Part shown: one piece after another, positions 61,135 to 64,000 of the stretch
Layout of the letters: each line of letters begins with the position of its first letter
How positions within the stretch are numbered: the first letter of the stretch is position 1
Source: Paenibacillus sp. HGH0039
GTDB lineage: Bacteria; Bacillota; Bacilli; Paenibacillales; NBRC-103111
Length of the DNA stretch: 64,000 nucleotides
Direction of reading: 5' to 3'
NCBI RefSeq assembly: GCF_000411255.1
Contig: NZ_KE150413.1
Location: 908,999 to 972,998, forward strand
Notes under the pieces: model-generated
Seen by the model: the letters and a program-made list of their open reading frames with translations, nothing else
Database searches by the model: none
What the model was told of the DNA's origin: nothing
Program-made: the position numbers and the translations under genes

Positions 61135-62598
61135 CTATAGAACCGCTTTTTCGAAAACACGCCGTATTCTGCGGATTCCCTCGACGATCTCGTGTTCCCG
61201 GATCGAGGCGTACGTGAGTCTGAAAAATCCCTTTTTCATGCCGTAAATGCTTCCGGGCCACAGCATGACGCCTTCCTTTACAGCTAAATCGACCAATTGC
61301 TTGTCTTCCAAAGGCAGATTGAGCTTGAGCCAGACGTAATATCCCCCCGGTGCGTTATGATTTCCGCCGAAAACGGATACGTACGGAGAAAGCTCGCTTT
61401 GCAGTGTGCTGAGCATGGTGTTTCTTCTTGCCGTCAAAGCTTCGCGGATGGAGATCAGGGATTGAACGGACGAAGGGGAGGTCATGTAGAGCTGCGCGAG
61501 CCGTTCTCCCGAATGACTGGAGCTGTAACCCATACGGTTTTTGGTCTCGGCGAGTTTGTCGATTACCGGAGGGGGAGCCACAATCCAGCCGGTTCGCATG
61601 CCGGGTGTTGATATTTTGGACAACGTTCCGAGGTAGATGACGATCTTATCCCCTTCGGGCGACGCTTTTAAAGGCGGAACGGGCGGCGAGCCGGACAGAT
61701 GAAGCAGGCCGTACGGATCGTCTTCCACGAGCGGAAGCCGGAGCTGTTCGCACAGATCGATAAGTTTGGCGCGGCGGGCCGGACTGAGCGTTGTGCCTGT
61801 CGGGTTCTGGTAGGTGGGGTTCGTAAAAACCATGCGGATGTTGTGCTTGTGAACCAGACGCGGCAGTTCGTCCGGGATCAGGCCGTGTTCGTCTACGGGA
61901 AGCGGGAACATGCGGATACCGGATGATGAGAAAACCTGCATCGCATAGATGTAGGAAGGCCCTTCGAGAGCGACTGCGTCTCCGGGCTGGAGAAGAGTGT
62001 TGGAAATGAGCTGGAGCGAATGTTTCACTCCTGATGTGACCAGGATGCTTTCGGGAGAAGCGGAGATGCCGGACCGGGTTTTCATAAAATCGGACACGAC
62101 GGCGCGCAAGGACGGTTCCCCCCGCTTATCCGAAAAATAGCTGTAGGCCTGCGTGTAGTCGATTTGGGCGGCGAGTTCGCCGAGCAGACCGAGCGGCATC
62201 AGATCCGGGGACAACTCCCCTTTGATCATATTTACGATACCGGGTATGGATGCGGCTTCGCCGATTTTGTCGGTTATGGCCGCGTTGGGATTGAAGAAAC
62301 GCCGTCCCAGATAATGATCCCAATTCGGCGCGGTCTGGACGGTAGTTTCCCAGAGGCTTTCGCTGACCCGGGTTCCGCTGCCCTGTACCGAATAAACAAG
62401 TCCGGTGGCCCGGAGTTCTTCGTATGCGGCCGATACGGTGCTCCGGTTGACGGACAATTGGAGCGCAAGTTCTCTTTCTGTCGGAAGTCGGGTGCCTGGC
62501 GAGAGCTCTCCTTTTAAGATCTGTTCCTTGAAATACGTACAAATTTGACGAAATATAGGGGTATGATCATAGGGCCGCGGTTTCCAGCGCATATTCAT
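61135..62598 (-). CDS. MocR family regulator (GntR HTH plus PLP aminotransferase)
   Basis: 487 residues, ATG with AGGAGGG upstream. Residues about 10-75 are a GntR winged helix (IFRQICTYFKEQILKGELSPGTRLPTERELALQLSVNRSTVSAAYEELRATGLV). Residues about 110-485 are a fold-type I aminotransferase domain with VTSGVKHSLQLISNTLLQPGD, the Asp of LVEDDPYG and the PLP lysine in YLGTLSKISTPGMRTGW. MocR proteins use PLP-bound amino compounds as signals, for example in PdxR or GabR systems. It is divergent from an MFS transporter gene, which is its likely target. Confidence 0.92.
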   Translation of the reverse strand: MNMRWKPRPYDHTPIFRQICTYFKEQILKGELSPGTRLPTERELALQLSVNRSTVSAAYEELRATGLVYSVQGSGTRVSESLWETTVQTAPNWDHYLGRRFFNPNAAITDKIGEAASIPGIVNMIKGELSPDLMPLGLLGELAAQIDYTQAYSYFSDKRGEPSLRAVVSDFMKTRSGISASPESILVTSGVKHSLQLISNTLLQPGDAVALEGPSYIYAMQVFSSSGIRMFPLPVDEHGLIPDELPRLVHKHNIRMVFTNPTYQNPTGTTLSPARRAKLIDLCEQLRLPLVEDDPYGLLHLSGSPPVPPLKASPEGDKIVIYLGTLSKISTPGMRTGWIVAPPPVIDKLAETKNRMGYSSSHSGERLAQLYMTSPSSVQSLISIREALTARRNTMLSTLQSELSPYVSVFGGNHNAPGGYYVWLKLNLPLEDKQLVDLAVKEGVMLWPGSIYGMKKGFFRLTYASIREHEIVEGIRRIRRVFEKAVL

Positions 62599-62740
62599 GG
62601 CTAACCCTCCTTGTTTCGTTTATTATACCGCATGAGGGGATTGGATGGGGAAAAAAACTGGGATTGGCTGGTGTGTCTACATAATTTAGGCGATATACTG
62701 AACTTACTCGCTACTACATGACGAGGGTGAAAGGAGTTAG

Positions 62741-64000
62741 ATGCGTTTGCTGTTCAAAGAGAAAAAATATGCCTGGTTTCTGCTGGCATTCTTATGGGTA
62801 TTCGGTTTTGTCGGATCTTTGGGCAGGTTCGTCATGGCCTATTACCAGAAGGACATTTCGGAAACGCTGGGCGTAGGACGAAGCTTTCTGGGCGCCACCT
62901 GGTCAACGGCCATTTTTATCGGGGCAATCAGCGCTCCGCTCGGCGGCTGGCTGATCGACAAAATCGGCTACAAGAAAGTCATGATTTATACGGCGATCGC
63001 CAACCTTCTTTCGCTGGCTATCGTCCTGCTTTTCCGGAATCCCATCGGTTACTTCCTCGGATTCGGATTGATTACAGGCATAGCGGGCATAGGAGCCTCG
63101 GCCAGCTATGTGTTGGTCGCGAACTGGTTCAAACATCACCGCGCCAAAGCGTTAATGATCATTGGCAGCGCGGGCTCGCTCGGATTGGCGGTGCTTACTC
63201 CCGTCCTTGTCAGCAACAAGAGCTGGCTGACCTGGACAACGGTGTACACCGTGTTGTTTATTATCTCGCTCGCGTTTATTCCCTTGATTTTATTGATTGT
63301 CCGTTCCAACAAAGAGGCGCCCGAAGAAGAGGCGCCGGCAGCACCCGTACAGGACTCATCGTCACCTACAAATAAGGAACCCGGTGAAGAACAGCCGCCG
63401 GCTCCCGCAGAACCTGTCTTTTCCCTGAAGAAAATGTCGGAAGGCTTCAAGTCTTTCATGGTTTACCTGACCCGCCCGGTTATGCTGGTCATTATGTTCG
63501 CGCTCCTTACCTGCGGAATCAGCATGGGCACCGTCGAAATGAACCTGATGGCCATTCACCAGTTGGCTCACGTGTCGGATGGGATGATGTCCTCGTCCCT
63601 TAGTCTGCTCGGACTTCTGGAGCTGGTGGGAGGAGTCACGTTCTCCTTTCTTCTGGATTACATGCCGCGTGTCAAAGCACTTGCTTACTTATATTTCTTC
63701 CGCATCGCGGGTTTCGCGGTCCTGTTCTTCCACTTCGATTATTCCCCTATTCTCTTCTCGCTGATTTTCGGAGCGACATACCTGGGCGCCGTGCCTGGCG
63801 GTATTCTCGTTGCCGGAGAAGCACTGAATGAAGGGAAGAAACAAATCGGCCTGCAGACGGGTATTCTCCTGCTCATTCATCAGTTGGGCGGAGTCGTTGC
63901 AGCCATTGCCGGCGGCCTCAACTATGACCTTGCGAATGACTATCAGTTCCTGATCGCGGTCAATGTCGTTTTCAGCTTAGTCGCTTCCGCGGGATATTTT
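62741..64000 (+). CDS. MFS transporter, 3' truncated by window
   Basis: 420 codons from ATG 62741 (AAGGAG just upstream), open to the window edge. Twelve-helix MFS layout: AWFLLAFLWVFGFVGSLGRFVMAYYQKD, the motif-A-like loop GGWLIDKIGYKKVMIY between helices 2 and 3, and a hydrophilic central loop (about 188-230) rich in Pro, Glu and Ala. The N-terminal pattern resembles the oxalate/formate antiporter-like subgroup (monocarboxylate transporters). It is divergent from the MocR gene and probably controlled by it; 142 bp separate them. The substrate is unknown. Confidence 0.9.
   Translation, partial: MRLLFKEKKYAWFLLAFLWVFGFVGSLGRFVMAYYQKDISETLGVGRSFLGATWSTAIFIGAISAPLGGWLIDKIGYKKVMIYTAIANLLSLAIVLLFRNPIGYFLGFGLITGIAGIGASASYVLVANWFKHHRAKALMIIGSAGSLGLAVLTPVLVSNKSWLTWTTVYTVLFIISLAFIPLILLIVRSNKEAPEEEAPAAPVQDSSSPTNKEPGEEQPPAPAEPVFSLKKMSEGFKSFMVYLTRPVMLVIMFALLTCGISMGTVEMNLMAIHQLAHVSDGMMSSSLSLLGLLELVGGVTFSFLLDYMPRVKALAYLYFFRIAGFAVLFFHFDYSPILFSLIFGATYLGAVPGGILVAGEALNEGKKQIGLQTGILLLIHQLGGVVAAIAGGLNYDLANDYQFLIAVNVVFSLVASAGYF

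Overview
The window looks like chromosomal DNA of a spore-forming Firmicute of the Paenibacillus type. Supporting signs are strong AGGAGG-type ribosome sites, GTG and TTG starts, the sporulation genes prkA, yhbH and spoVR, CUT1 sugar transporters of the LplB/YtcP/LipO type without a linked ATPase, and a fairly GC-rich backbone with a few AT-rich islands. No rRNA, tRNA, CRISPR array or transposase was found.

Layout. 0-8.4 kb: a 5'-truncated coiled-coil protein with a TPNIPT-repeat N-terminus, a 50-residue membrane peptide, a WG-repeat/stalk-domain secreted protein, a DUF2161 nuclease-fold protein, prkA, a MATE exporter and a Gly/Tyr/His-rich coat-like protein. 8.5-20.4 kb: mixed housekeeping and stress genes (methyltransferase, LacI regulator, YoaT-like DUF817 plus MATE pair, YhhN lysoplasmalogenase, an orphan cyclase-fold protein, a Ser/Cys-tailed protein, a MerR regulator, a CDF zinc exporter, and a csoR-copZ copper unit with a recognisable CsoR operator). 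20.3-27.5 kb: an IclR regulator divergent from a PotABCD-like ABC operon and an M20 peptidase, then a WYL regulator. 27.6-31.4 kb: a PH/SHOCT protein and the threonine-degradation operon tdh-kbl with an XRE-cupin regulator.

31.6-54.4 kb is the most distinctive part: a glycan-use region. It holds a LacI regulator, two paralogous CUT1 transporters (permease-permease-binding protein), a Gfo/Idh/MocA oxidoreductase, a HAD phosphatase, two GH29 alpha-L-fucosidases, a membrane-anchored AraC sensor-regulator, and a tight five-gene operon (GH29, CBM9-like, a PNGase-like transglutaminase-fold protein, GH18, alkaline-phosphatase superfamily). None of the enzymes shows a signal peptide, so the simplest model is import of fucosylated oligosaccharides or glycopeptides followed by cytoplasmic breakdown. 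cre-like sites and a shared TTATCCAAATA motif lie upstream of both transporter operons.

54.4-64 kb: an AT-rich single-gene cassette sits between two perfect 63-bp copies of a terminator. It is followed by the yhbH-spoVR operon, a Dabb protein, an aldo/keto reductase, a Tat-exported metallophosphoesterase, and a MocR-type regulator divergent from a 3'-truncated MFS transporter.
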